Assembly (NCBI RefSeq): GCF_037126465.1
Contig: NC_088201.1
Coordinates: forward strand, 128,154,665-128,218,664
Direction of reading: 5' to 3'
From: Ornithodoros turicata
Lineage: Eukaryota; Arthropoda; Arachnida; Ixodida; Argasidae
Length of the DNA: 64,000 nucleotides
Below the pieces are notes generated by a model, which was not told the DNA's origin, searched no databases, and worked only from the letters and a program-made list of their open reading frames with translations. Every line of letters starts with the position of its first letter. Position 1 is the first letter of the stretch. The translations under genes and the position numbers were made by a program. Positions 1 through 10,289 of the stretch are shown here, piece after piece.

Positions 1-230
1 ATAGCAAAGAGGAGGTGTGATCAATAGCGGTAAGTGCATCGTGTTCATATTTATGGCTTGTTTCGATGTGTGCGGACGGATTGCTGTCATTCGACTACAC
101 GCGGGTAACGAGAGTACGCGGGCGAGAGAGTAGAGAGGAGACGCTAACAATGGCGGTAAGTGCATCACATTCATATTTATGGTGTGTGCGGACCACTGAT
201 CTCTATAGTATAGGCTGGATCGCGCATAGG
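1..230. repeat. Direct duplication, period 126 bp
   Basis: A segment around GCGGTAAGTGCATC at 27 recurs at 153, followed in both copies by a similar TTCATATTTATGG stretch and a GTGTGCGGAC motif. The spacing is 126 bp and the copies are diverged. The left copy may continue outside the window. No coding sense is seen. Confidence 0.5.
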
Positions 231-320
231 GTGCTCCACAGCGTGGTCACCGGCCGCCATATTGGTGGGCCCAACGCATTCTGTCGTCTGCATTCAAGCG
301 GGGCTGCCCGTATTTTGTAA

Positions 321-1316
321 AATTTACTTCAAACGAAAGGGCATGTCATGGCAGTTTGTTGCATCTTTGAGTACACTTCACACGGACAGAGAAAGAGGGG
401 TAATTTTTCACAGGTAAGCTCTTCATTTTGACGAAAAATCTGTTTATTCGTATCGCATGCATCTGAAGTCGGACTCGTTTGCATTGCTACTTCGCTGGTG
501 CCATTACGTACTAAGAAAGTATTTGTGGCTGCTCCTACAAATCTCAAGACCATGTATTTTCTATAAACAATGCGCTTGTGCTTGCAGGTTCCCCCGACAG
601 TCGCTCAGCTGTGCCGAAGAAGCGGATGAGGAACCTGCGCCAATATGCCAATTTGTTCCACTGTGCTTTTAATTTGTGAGGTACGATGGAAGTACATAAA
701 CTGCTTTGTTAACCTCGTATGTGGAGTCGTTCCTGCAGCGTATGTGATAAGTCATGCATGAGCATGCTCTTCGTGCACAGCGCTTCGAATGTCTGTAATG
801 AAATACGCTGACAGCTGAATAACTGCAAAGCACTCGTGTCAATAACGTTATTTTGAGATGAGAAATTGGGAGTTTCATCGCCAGGGTCTATACTCCACCC
901 TATATTGCTGGTGGTGATGTGGTGAATAAAATAGCCCCTTCAGAATAAGGATCGAGGTCTTATTGCAGAACACACAGAGACACTCGTAGAACATAATACG
1001 ATAAAGGAAAAAGTCAAACGAGAAGCGTACAATACCAAAGCACATAATAACGAACGAGAACCGCGGAACACCACACGAAAACCGAACAACAAACGAAAAC
1101 AAACAAAAAAATATAAAAACGGAAGTACCTTACAATAACAAACAGTGAAACCTTCCTGAGCAAAAATAATTAATTTTATAGGTTGACATTCACCAAATTC
1201 ACCTTCATGCGTATGCGCCCTGTGCACGACAGTTACGACCCCGACAGCACGCCAGTTATTGGAATACAGGCAGCGGAGAAGAAAAAGAGGGCACCCAGGG
1301 AACACATGGTAGTCTA
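321..1316. other. No gene recognised
   Basis: Only short unrelated open frames occur here, without splice-site support or family resemblance. The stretch 1000-1130 on the plus strand is purine-rich and low in complexity. Confidence 0.5.
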
Positions 1317-1480
1317 CTAGACGTCCAGAACTGTTCTAACCCTAGACTTTAGGGATAGTGCCCAAACTAGACGTTGACTAGACGTCTAAAAGTCTTACTA
1401 TTATTTAGACGTCTAAAATTAGTGATTTATTAGACATCTGGTAGATATTTATTAATTGACGTCTAATTGTTGACGTCTTG
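1317..1480. repeat. Cluster of TAGACGTCTA-like palindromes
   Basis: The palindrome TAGACGTCTA or close variants (TAGACGTC, GACGTCTA, TAGACATCT) occurs about seven times in roughly 160 bp, for example near 1317, 1366, 1377, 1400, 1429, 1457 and 1470. GACGTC is also the core of CRE/ATF-type sites, but spacing is irregular and no promoter is evident. It could be the sub-repeated end of a transposon. Confidence 0.5.
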
Positions 1481-1717
1481 TAGCTGACCTTGTATATACC
1501 ACATATTAGAAATCATCAAGATTTTGTCTTATTAGGTTTTTAAGAGGTGTGAACACATTCACACATCAAATAGAGTCACTAAATTATAAGAGGTGGTTCT
1601 AAGCTTAGCCTTCAGGCTTACAAAACTGAAGTTCAATTGTTACAAAACATATACAGGAAACTGAATTACTTGACGGCAGAGTTAACATAATTGTGTTGTT
1701 AAAGTTGTCGTGAACCG

Positions 1718-1985
1718 GCCTTGGTGGCTGAGTCTGTAGTGTGTTCACCTTCTGATCCCGAGATCGCCGGTTCGAACCCGGCCAGAAACACCAGCAACTT
1801 AGTTCCAGGATACAAGTTGCTTAGACATGCCATCTTCCGCAAGGGACATTAAACACGGTGTGTTGTGTGGTGAGCTTTCATTGCACATTTAAGGACACTC
1901 AGATGGGCTATCCACAGACCGACTGCTGTGGCGTCGCTCATGATCTCAGTTGTCTCGCAATGTAAACCCCAATTATTATTAAGTC
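1718..1985 (+). mobile_element. tRNA-derived SINE, near full length
   Basis: The head at 1718-1785 is tRNA-like, with an A-box-like TGGTGGCTGAGT and a B-box GGTTCGAACCC, the internal pol III promoter of tRNA-derived SINEs. A unique body of about 190 bp follows, and the copy ends in an (ATT)n-type tail near 1975-1985. The acceptor arm and anticodon arm are not a functional tRNA, so this is a retroposon and not a tRNA gene. A minus-strand tail fragment of the same family lies at 20413-20447. No target duplication was found. Confidence 0.75.
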
Positions 1986-2331
1986 TTCCATGCTGGTATC
2001 TGTCCACAAGAGTCACCACAAGAAATCTAAAAAATGTAGCCAAATGCAGAAAGAGAACTGGAATCAGGACGGTCATCTAAAAATAAGTTTCCCGATATTT
2101 GTTATTCAAAGGAAACACCACTAGGACAAACTGAATGGTGTAGTAGTTGGGTGTGACATCCCGGCACTGCAGACGTTGGTTAATGGAGTGCCGTTCACCT
2201 ATGTGTCAGGCATTCAAGAATGGATGTAATATTTCCGAGTACGTCTGACTATCCTAGTAAGTAAGGGTTATCCTACTTTTCGTTAAAGAAAAAAGAGTGC
2301 TTTAGAGAATATCCACTGACAGTTAACACCT

Positions 2332-2828
2332 ATGAAAGATGAAAGTCACTGAAAAGGTTAGCCAGCAGTAGGGATCGAACCCACATCTTCTGGATTACCG
2401 GATTTCTTACCGGATACCTTTCATCTTTCATCGTTGATTTCTTAGGCAATTTGAGGCTTTGTTTGTGTCTGTCCCTTCTATGTGTTCCAGCCTCAGAACA
2501 TCAGTTTCTCTCTTGTTCAACAGGTGCCGCTTGCGTCGATTTCCGTCGTATGAATGTGCGTATGAGTGAGCAAAAATGTAAGAGTGAAAGGAGGGTGAGT
2601 GAGAGTGAGTGGCTGGTTTGTCGTCCCTTCAGATGACGTACCCCGAAAGTCGCTGGAGAGGCGTGTTAGCTTAGCTCAATTGGTAGAGCCCTGGACCGGT
2701 AATCCAGAAGATGTGGGTTCGATCCCTACAGCTGGCTAACCTTTTCAGTGACTTTCATCTTTCATCGTCGGCTTTGTTTGTGTCTGTCCCTTCTATGTGT
2801 TCCAGCCTCAGAACATCAGTTTCTCTCT
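2332..2828 (+). mobile_element. Composite tRNA-SINE insertion with inverted 5' part and 11-bp TSD
   Basis: The block is bounded by a perfect direct repeat AGTTAACACCT at 2321-2331 and 2829-2839, read as a target-site duplication. Inside are (i) a minus-strand piece at 2332-2401 with the tRNA-like 3' half and tail; (ii) a plus-strand tail at about 2410-2513; (iii) a fuller plus-strand copy at 2514-2828, with a tRNA-like head at 2665-2740. The tail around 2464-2513 is repeated almost exactly at 2776-2828. An inverted 5' segment inside one TSD pair is what twin-primed reverse transcription by a LINE produces. A truncated relative lies at 15043-15095. Confidence 0.75.
2665..2740 (+). other. tRNA-like SINE head (tRNA-Thr-GGT-like fold)
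   Basis: The segment folds as a cloverleaf: acceptor GTTAGCT with GGCTAAC, D arm GCTC/GAGC, anticodon stem CTGGA/TCCAG with loop CCGGTAA (anticodon GGT), and T arm GTGGG/CCTAC. Four extra bases lie between the T arm and the acceptor strand, which a working tRNA would not have. With the flanking SINE body this is a tRNA-derived retroposon promoter and not a tRNA gene. Confidence 0.65.
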
Positions 2829-2869
2829 AGTTAACACCTGTTTTTACAAAACACTTTACAGGCATTGAG

Positions 2870-3450
2870 ATGGTGTGTCCTCTATACAGGGTCGTGAAAA
2901 TCTGCACAATGAACAGTACAGTGGGAGATCAGCTATAACACCACGAAACAACGTTTCTTTTCTGAAATTCCAAGAATTGTTAACGGAGACTGGCGGGTCA
3001 CTGCTACTGCACTCTGATACTAATGGGAACAAATTTCCTTCAGCTTGGTCAACGAAAGTTATGCGAGATGGGGGCCAGATTTGCTCCGTAACGTTCGTAA
3101 AGAGCAACGAATGAATGCAGCTTGCATTTTCCTTCAGTGGTATCAAGACGGTCAAGATGAATTTCTTGGAACAATTATTATTAATGAAACGTGCGTGCAT
3201 TATGCAAGTGCTGAGACAAAATACCATAAGAAGTCATGGTGGGTGCCCGGTGAAAGCATTCTGAAGGAAATCAAACTCGCGTTTTCGTCTGGAAAGGCTA
3301 TGCCGACAGTGTTTTAGGACTATCATTGTGTGCAACTTGTAGATTATCTCACACGCACAATCACAGTACATGCAGATGTACTGCGAGATCCTGGGTAAGC
3401 TTCAAACTACAACGAAACAAAAACGCACAGGACTTGGAAGGGTGTAGCGT
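2870..3450 (+). pseudogene. Mariner-like transposase relic
   Basis: Pieces in different plus-strand frames resemble mariner transposase in the right order. They are HNEQYSGR (near 2905, matching the family's HNEQRSGRP region), KEQRMNAACIFLQWYQ (about 3100-3145), then INETCVHY and ETKYHKKSWW (about 3183-3240), then SGKAMPTVF (about 3288-3315), then MYCEILGKL (about 3372-3400). The aspartate of the family TGDETW motif is replaced by asparagine. At least two frameshifts and a stop after TVF interrupt it. The second and third catalytic aspartates (the family's HDNARPH region) are not recognisable. The element is dead; its terminal repeats were not located. Confidence 0.7.
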
Positions 3451-3562
3451 ACTACGTCAACGCTGTCTGCACTCGTCTTGAAAGACTCTGGATTTGTTCC
3501 AGAAATTCATCTGGAAATTTGCCAAAGAGAGAAAAATTACACAAGCGAGTTGGTGCAACGTT

Positions 3563-3692
3563 GACGTAGGAAGCATCACCTTCAGCATGAGGAGAATGAA
3601 GTATACAGGAGACACACAAACGTGAGTTTCCTTTTCGTGAGCTTCCTGTATACTTTGTTCTCCTCATGCTCAAGGTGATGATTCCTACTTCA
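3563..3692. repeat. Foldback repeat, ~48-bp arms
   Basis: The arm at 3563-3610 is nearly the reverse complement of 3644-3692 (shared core AGCATGAGGAGAA and GTATACAGGA), with a ~33-bp loop. It directly follows the mariner relic. It may be a small non-autonomous element or an inverted duplication. Confidence 0.75.
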
Positions 3693-3699
3693 ATGAAAA

Positions 3700-6600
3700 T
3701 TTGCCCAATTTGCTGTTCCATCTTGCTCTCAAAGCGCCCCTCGGCAGTCACCAATTCGCAAGTGATCATGAAACACAAATTGATCAGGTGAAATGCCTCA
3801 CTTTGTAAACAGGACATAGCATGGCACAGACAATACAGTATTGAATACTTGATATCACAGCACGCACCAAAAATGGTCAGCTAAATAAAGTGACTATATT
3901 ACGCAGTAACGTTGATCTTTAATCTGTACATGAATTTTTTCAATGTTATGCTATAGATTTATTATTTTGTTCACAGCAGAGGAACTTTTGTTGGATGATC
4001 CTCATACATGAAGGAAATTCCTTATGTTACTTTCTATCACACATGTGCGAAGCAGCAAGTACACTCTGTTTGCAAATGATCGTACTGAGGTAATAAAACT
4101 GGACTCTGTAACAACTTTCACAAACTATGCACGAATGGACCACGTTAACTTTGTCCAATTATATTATGACCAAATGGATAGTATGTAGTCTTTCATGCTA
4201 TGTGAGTTGTATGCCCATATATTGTAACAAAAGATCAGTGAGATGAAGGCAGTCTGACTGAGGTACGTAGTTAATTTAAATAATGTCCATACATATGATG
4301 ATCCGAGTTTTTTTGGCTCACTGGCATACATATATATAGCATCCACAACTAGAAGACATTACCAGAATCTAAGTGCTGTGAAGTAATATTTTATTTTACT
4401 GAATATATATCTTTTTTCTTAACGAAAGCCCGCATTTGTTCGGGGCAGTGTTTCTTGAACTAGCGTTCCTGATGGCGTTACCGTTGCTGGTAAATGTAAA
4501 TCTTGTACGTCAGTAACTCCCCTGCAGAATACTACACGCTACACCAACCTAAAGAAATCAGCAACTAAATTATCGAATCACTTAAATGTCAATAAAAAAG
4601 TCGACGACTCCGACGAATCGTTCAGCGCAGCACTGTAAACCAATGCTCTATAAACACAGAAGCACTTTGCACGTACTGTGGACAGCAGATGACAGATGTT
4701 TGTTTACTGCACATAACATTTTCTCACAAGCTACACAGCTGCAGCAGTAAAATGGAATCTGACGTGACTCAGGGATTTCAGGACCCTTAAAAAAATCTTG
4801 AAACTGCCCATGGTATCTTTTTGAAACCGCTGAGCAGGCAATACGGTACATAATAGCCACACCTGCAGCTCAGTAGCAAAGGCACTGATAAAATGTTTGC
4901 AAACAGAACAGCGATTTTCAACACACACAGCACCAACATACGACACTCGTCACTCGTCGCTGCAACGACGATGGCGTTGACATAATGATGATGATGTTGG
5001 TGTCACTTCCGCTGGATTGGCATATGTGTTATTTAACATTTAACCTCCGCCACCCAATTATGATGAACGGCCACGGAAATTAAAGAATATTACAAAAAAT
5101 AAGTACTCAATAAGCACGAGCTAAAGCAATGTCAATGACGTCTGCCCGTCTACCCAACCACCATCCATCATCCATCCATCCAACCAGTTCGAACCTGTTC
5201 AGTTTCAACCGTTGAAACTTCAAAGCATTCCGGACGCGCAACTGGTAGCAGTTGGGTCTTGGCGGCTGCAGTGGCTGCACTCCACTGGGTGTTATACGGC
5301 AATCTTTCTTTTGTCTTGCAATTTTTGAGCATAGCGAGAACGTACGCCGTGCTGTCCAGTGATAAAAACTGTTGAGCGCAGCAGAGCTCCCAGGGTACAC
5401 TGTGGTGGACAGCGTTTCTTTGTTCTCTGGCTTTCAAGTTTAGGGGTGAGTTCAGTCTTCATTAAAAGTATGTGCCTGTTTCTGTGTACCAAATCGCATG
5501 TAGTATAGATGCGTGGCATAATATCGGAATATCGTTTCCTTTATCTATTTCGGCTTCGTATCACCGATTGAAGCACATTGGAAGTGTGGGTTGACCTGAC
5601 TGCACTTGCATTCAAAGTAGTGATTAACGTTGTATGTTCGGCAGTACAATGTTTCAGTAAGTGCCTTGGTTCGTCTTGGTGCTAAAACAAATACGGTATC
5701 ACTAATTAACCATCGGGATTCACGAGTTTTCGATGACTGTTGAAGTCATGAGTAAACGAAAGTCGACAGTTACAGTTTGCAGGGCGGACACGCCGGAACA
5801 TAAATGCTGGTTAGTTCATTGTCATGTCAGCCCGACTTCGGTTGTTGCATTTTTCGCTGGTAGTGAAACTACAGTCTGAAAATTTTGCGCAAGTACTTTT
5901 GTTTGCATATCATGGTTTTATAGCAACTGCATTTTTCTTTTTATAGGTGCTTGGACTACCTTGCATCGGTGGATATGAAAATAGTGGTAACCTACCCTAC
6001 GAAACATCTATTTGCACATAAGCTTAACAGTTCCCTGTGAGGTAAGGGGAAGCAGTTGTCTCTGACGTGTGGCTGTGTTGTCCTCCAATGTTTCTGATGT
6101 TCGATGTGCCCCCTAATCTTACTCTAGAGGGAGCCTCTTTAAATTTTTGTAAACAAAGTATTGCAAATGCAGTTGGTGGAAGGCTCTAACTGCTTTCCAT
6201 TTACATGGCTGTTGTGTGGTTAACGAAATCAAACTTTTTTTCAGATGCTGTGAAAGTCAGTAGGAAAGTGCGATGTAGAAGAAAGGACTGCCAGAAGCTT
6301 GCTAAAGAACCGCACAACTTGTATGGGCAGCAGACAAAATATTCATCAAACGGTACAAAACTAGTATTTCTGTGCTTAGTCGTTTTGAAACATCCTTGGT
6401 ATTGTATGGAGAACAGCGTTACTATGTCATTCCGTCTTACTTGACCCAAACAGCTATCTGGCAGTAGTGCAAGATTTGAGTTCCTAAAGGGTTTATTCAC
6501 TGAAGTCACCTCAGCGCCATACTAGGTCCCTCAGTCTACGTCCTTGCATTTGTTCGCTGCATTATGCTTTTTAGGTGACTAACACCGAAAACATGAAAAT

Positions 6601-7727
6601 TGCTTGGATATTCTACAAATCACAGAGCGACAAGTTTGAAACACCAGATATACGGTGAGTATAATATGGGTAACAGCTTGGCTGGGATATGGTGGCCGAT
6701 GGCAGCAAATCTGCCTGCTAGCGACAGTCGCGGTCTCCTGTGGATGACGTCATGTGAATAAACCTTATAATATTTGACATGGTGATACAACTCTTGCTTT
6801 GTATTGTCTTTTATAAGATACACAGTGTTTATTTTTATCCTGTACAGAATTTTTGCACCAAAGTTATGAGAGCAGCACAGTTGTTGTTTTAGCGTAATGC
6901 AGTGATGGAAGTGCTGCGCCAATCGTGGAGTGCTTCGCACTCGCCTGCTCGACCAGGTAAGGTCGTGCATCACCAGAAAACGGTTGTCACATTGATGTAC
7001 TTTCACCAGGTGTCTTTCACAGCGACAGCTGTTACATCCTCGTTTCCCTGAGATCCTGGCAGCGTCCACATCAGGTAGTCACGCACAAACAGATTTTCAG
7101 CTGTTTCTGCAATTCGTGTTGTGTAGCTGTAACAGTCCTGTGATTTTTGTACGTGCGGCTTCTTTTCTTTATGTGTCTCTCAGATCAGTGTTGATACAGT
7201 TTTTGCTCTTATGTGGCCAGGCAAGCATCCCGTGAAAGACTGTGAAGTCGTGAAGTGAAAAGTCGTCGAGCGCTAGGCTTTTCGTACTCCGAAACGCATG
7301 ATATTCGGCTATTTTTTCCGGTCGGATAGGTACTCAATATCCGTGCCAATTATCCAAATTTTGGTTAATTCGTCGCGCTCTTCACAATGGCTGTTTAAAA
7401 AAGTGACCTTTACTTGGCAAGTTTCTGAGTTCAGTTAGCAAAAATTTGCATAATAAAAATTTCGTTACATGACATTCACATGAGGAGGTGGCAAAAACCT
7501 AATAAGAACGAATGCCCTTAACCGCATGACTCTAGGTAGCGTAGTTTTTTTTTATTATAATTCAATGACACGTTTTCTGGGACACCATGTATATGTAAGA
7601 ATACATGTTCAAGCAAGAACGTTATTTTCTGTAATTCACTTGTACAACGAAAACATGGTTTCTGATGCAACAGGATAGCCACTGCACATTCAAAAAGTGC
7701 ATCGGCAACGAGACTTCCAATGTGACT
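3700..7727. other. No gene recognised
   Basis: I see no exon set, RNA gene or clear mobile element here. Open frames are short and resemble nothing I know. A short CCATCCATCAT-type low-complexity tract lies near 5160-5185. Confidence 0.4.
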
Positions 7728-7920
7728 TTAATGGGGGGGGGGGAGGGGGGGTCGAGGTAGCTTGCCGTTGGTGGCCGCACTCAAGTGGGCATCGTCACGA
7801 CTATAGCAAAAAAAAAAAAAAAAAGGAAAGGACTTTAATGGGTGGTGGTGGTGGTGGTGGTGGGTGGTGAAAGGGCTCGCCGTTGTCGGCCTCACAGAGG
7901 TGGGCAACGTCACGACTTAA
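7728..7920. repeat. Low-complexity block with duplicated ~120-bp unit
   Basis: Two related units end in GGGCATCGTCACGAC and GGGCAACGTCACGAC. They are separated by a poly-A tract (7807-7824) and contain a G-rich run (7733-7750) and a GGT microsatellite (7842-7868). This looks like duplicated retroposon tails. Confidence 0.5.
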
Positions 7921-8129
7921 TGGGATTTAATGGGAAAATCCTTGCTGTGTACATTTGGCCAATGAGAAGCTAGGCTTGCCTCCAATGGGTGTGACTGAGC
8001 GCGGTTCCACTTCTTCCACATTGACATTTGCAATGGTTTCTCATCGCAACCCACTAAATTCCTGTTGTTTTCAATACGGTATTTGTCCAAACTTGTCGAT
8101 TGGGAGTGAGAAATTTTGGTCACTTTCAA

Positions 8130-10180
8130 TGAGAATTGTGAATGTGATATCCACTTAAATTGAATGAGATTTCTGGTCTATTTTGAACTGGACTATTGAC
8201 TGCAGGGGAGCGTCGGACGCGAGCGAAATTTTCTGTCCTGGCTAGATCGACTGCCGGCGTATATTTTTGACGCCGGGCGAAGTTCGCCGTCTGTTCGTCG
8301 CATATTCGCTCCATGTAACCCGCCCTTAATGCGTCCCGGAGGCGTTCGATGGGTGTTAACATCATGCTGCGGATGTTCGTACCCTTGTCGGACGTCCACG
8401 GGCGGTTACTAGTTGTGTGAGGGGAGCAGAGTTCGGCGGATAGAATGTGACGCGCCTTTGACATAGGGGATGCACACATTGCCCTGGGCGAAACTATATG
8501 TTTGCCCAGCGACATTTTCTCTTCCATTCGCCTCCTTGTGTTTGGAATGAATGGCTTCGGGTACCCCACTTCATCAGTGAGTCGACGATCATGGTTTCTT
8601 CGGTTGCGCTAGTTGAGGGGTCGACGCGAGATTGTCGGACCTACGAAGAAGGCTCCTCATGACGCTTCGTTTGTGTTCCACCTGATGGTGAGATCCGGAA
8701 GACATGAAATTCTCCGTGTCGCAGGGCTTACGGTGAATGCTTGTTTACATCTTGCCATCTTGACGCCTGTGTACGCTGACGTCCAAAAAGGAGAGTGTGC
8801 CGTGTTGTTCGGCCTCGTGCGTGAACTGTATAGTCGGCTCAACACCATTCAAAGCGGAGAGAAACTCATTCAGGTTGTCTGGATTAAGAAGAACGATAGT
8901 GTCATCGACGTACCGTTTGTATAACTTGGGAACATGTTGTGTTCTCAGCGACGCTGTGTCCTCTAGGTGTTCGATATCACGTTCGCCATTGTCATTGACA
9001 CAGGGCTTCCCATGGGCAACCTGCAATCTGATGGTAAATTTCACCACGAAAGGCTAAATGTGTCTGGTTGAGGCACAGGTGAAGGAGAATCACAATATTG
9101 TCAAGAGTCAGAGAAGTGCGCGTGAACAGTGCGTCGTCACTACGGAGCCGTGCTTCGGTCACAGCAATAGAGACTTCCGTCGGGACGTCTTTCTCGTCCA
9201 ACGTCAGGCCTCGGAGAGGCTTCACAAATTCATCCGGGTTGAGGACTGGATCTCTCATCCGGAACTCGTCCGGATACCGGGGTGATCAGTTCAACTAGGA
9301 ATTTAGAAAGTCTGCAAGTGGGCGATTCGATAAACGAGACAATGTGCCGTAAGGGGCACTCAGGTTTATGAACCATAGGTAGCCTATAGATACTGGGGAC
9401 CGAACCATCAGACGAAAACAGTCGTCGGTACGTGATGTCATCCAACCGTCCTTTCCTTTTTAAGTCACGTGGATGATCTAGCAGTAAATGCTCGGTTTTG
9501 GCTGTCGGGTCGCGTTGTAGCTCCGTAATATGTGCCAAGTCGTCAACGATGTCCTGCACCTTTTCCTCATAATCGCTTCTGTTGGGTATGACCGTCGCGT
9601 TGCCTTTGTCAGCCGGAAGAACCGTTTGATCCGATTATCGCCGCTGCTCCTGAGCTGTGACATTGGTCGGTATTTGTCTAGCTTTGTTTACCACCAGAGT
9701 TAACCTTGTACGTAGCCGCATTGCGCCCACATTATAATGTGGCGCAATGCGGCTACGTACAAGGTTAATCCCGGTGGTATCCTTTAGTTGGCGAAGCTCA
9801 TTCTCCACCTGAGCGATGATATCCTATTTGTCTGCTTCCCGAGGTGTCACGGCGAAGTCCAGACCTTTAGTCGGGACACCCACGTGTTTGTCGTCAAGGT
9901 GTTTCGAGGATACGTTGCTGATGTTGATATGACTCACAGCAGGGGGTCTCACGGTATCACTCGAGACAACTTCCTGTAGTGATCACTGGTACACTTATTG
10001 CTCTGCATTATTTCAACCTGTTTTCGTGTAGTGAAGACTGTGCATGTCATCGTTCTGGAAGGTACGCAGTAAGGATATTTCAGTGGATTCCAGGCGCTGC
10101 CTCGCGTCACGTAGTACGATAGTGTTCTCCTGGATCTGTTGATTCTGTTCTCCTAGTGTTGCCCGTAGTCAATCATGTCC
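8130..10180 (-). pseudogene. Penelope-like element reverse transcriptase, decayed
   Basis: Read on the minus strand, fragments in shifting frames reproduce the order of a Penelope-like element (PLE) polyprotein. A KGLDFAVTP-type N-terminal motif lies near 9880-9850 and an LPADKGNATV-type motif near 9615-9590. The RT core follows, with PLRHIVSF, SPTCRLSKFLVELI (9345-9290), SLTLDNIV and AFRGEIYHQI (9090-9020). The palm motif YVDD is at 8901-8912, followed by FLDVSVHR near 8765. The C-terminal third at 8569-8130 keeps a KGVSEAL-like trace, but a GIY-YIG endonuclease with its key residues is not recognisable. Multiple frameshifts show the copy is dead. A 43-bp inverted duplication interrupts the N-terminal part (9691-9775). 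Confidence 0.85.
9691..9775. repeat. Near-perfect palindrome inside the PLE
   Basis: The arms 9691-9733 and 9734-9775 are reverse complements, with a one-base indel and a few mismatches at the outer end; the centre is ATTATAAT. The core arm includes AACCTTGTACGTAGCCGCAT. It sits in the PLE frame and adds sequence that interrupts the reading, so it looks like a local inverted duplication made after insertion. Confidence 0.9.
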
Positions 10181-10251
10181 GGGCCCTCTCCCGGACATGT
10201 AAAGTGGCCTGCTCAACTAGTGATTGTGTAATTCTCTTGTGTGTGTCCACA

Positions 10252-10285
10252 CTGATGCTGTCTCTTGCATAGGAGACGAAACGTC
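10252..10285 (+). ncRNA. Hammerhead-like motif at PLE upstream end (degenerate)
   Basis: The order is CTGATG, a GTCTC/GAGAC hairpin, then GAAACGTC, matching the order of a hammerhead core (CUGANGA, stem II, GAAA). Position 9 of the core is C instead of A, so cleavage is doubtful. It lies about 70 bp beyond the 5' side of the minus-strand PLE, on the opposite strand. Hammerheads are known in PLE terminal repeats. Stems I and III were not established. Confidence 0.4.
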
Positions 10286-10289
10286 TTTT

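Noticed and set aside
2451..2636. Small ORF rich in Ser, Arg and Glu
   Set aside because: It lies entirely within SINE sequence.
2665..2740. tRNA-Thr(GGT) gene
   Set aside because: The cloverleaf has a four-base insertion before the acceptor strand and is embedded in a SINE body with copies elsewhere.
7728..7913. Histidine-rich minus-strand ORF
   Set aside because: It is the translation of a GGT microsatellite and poly-A tract.
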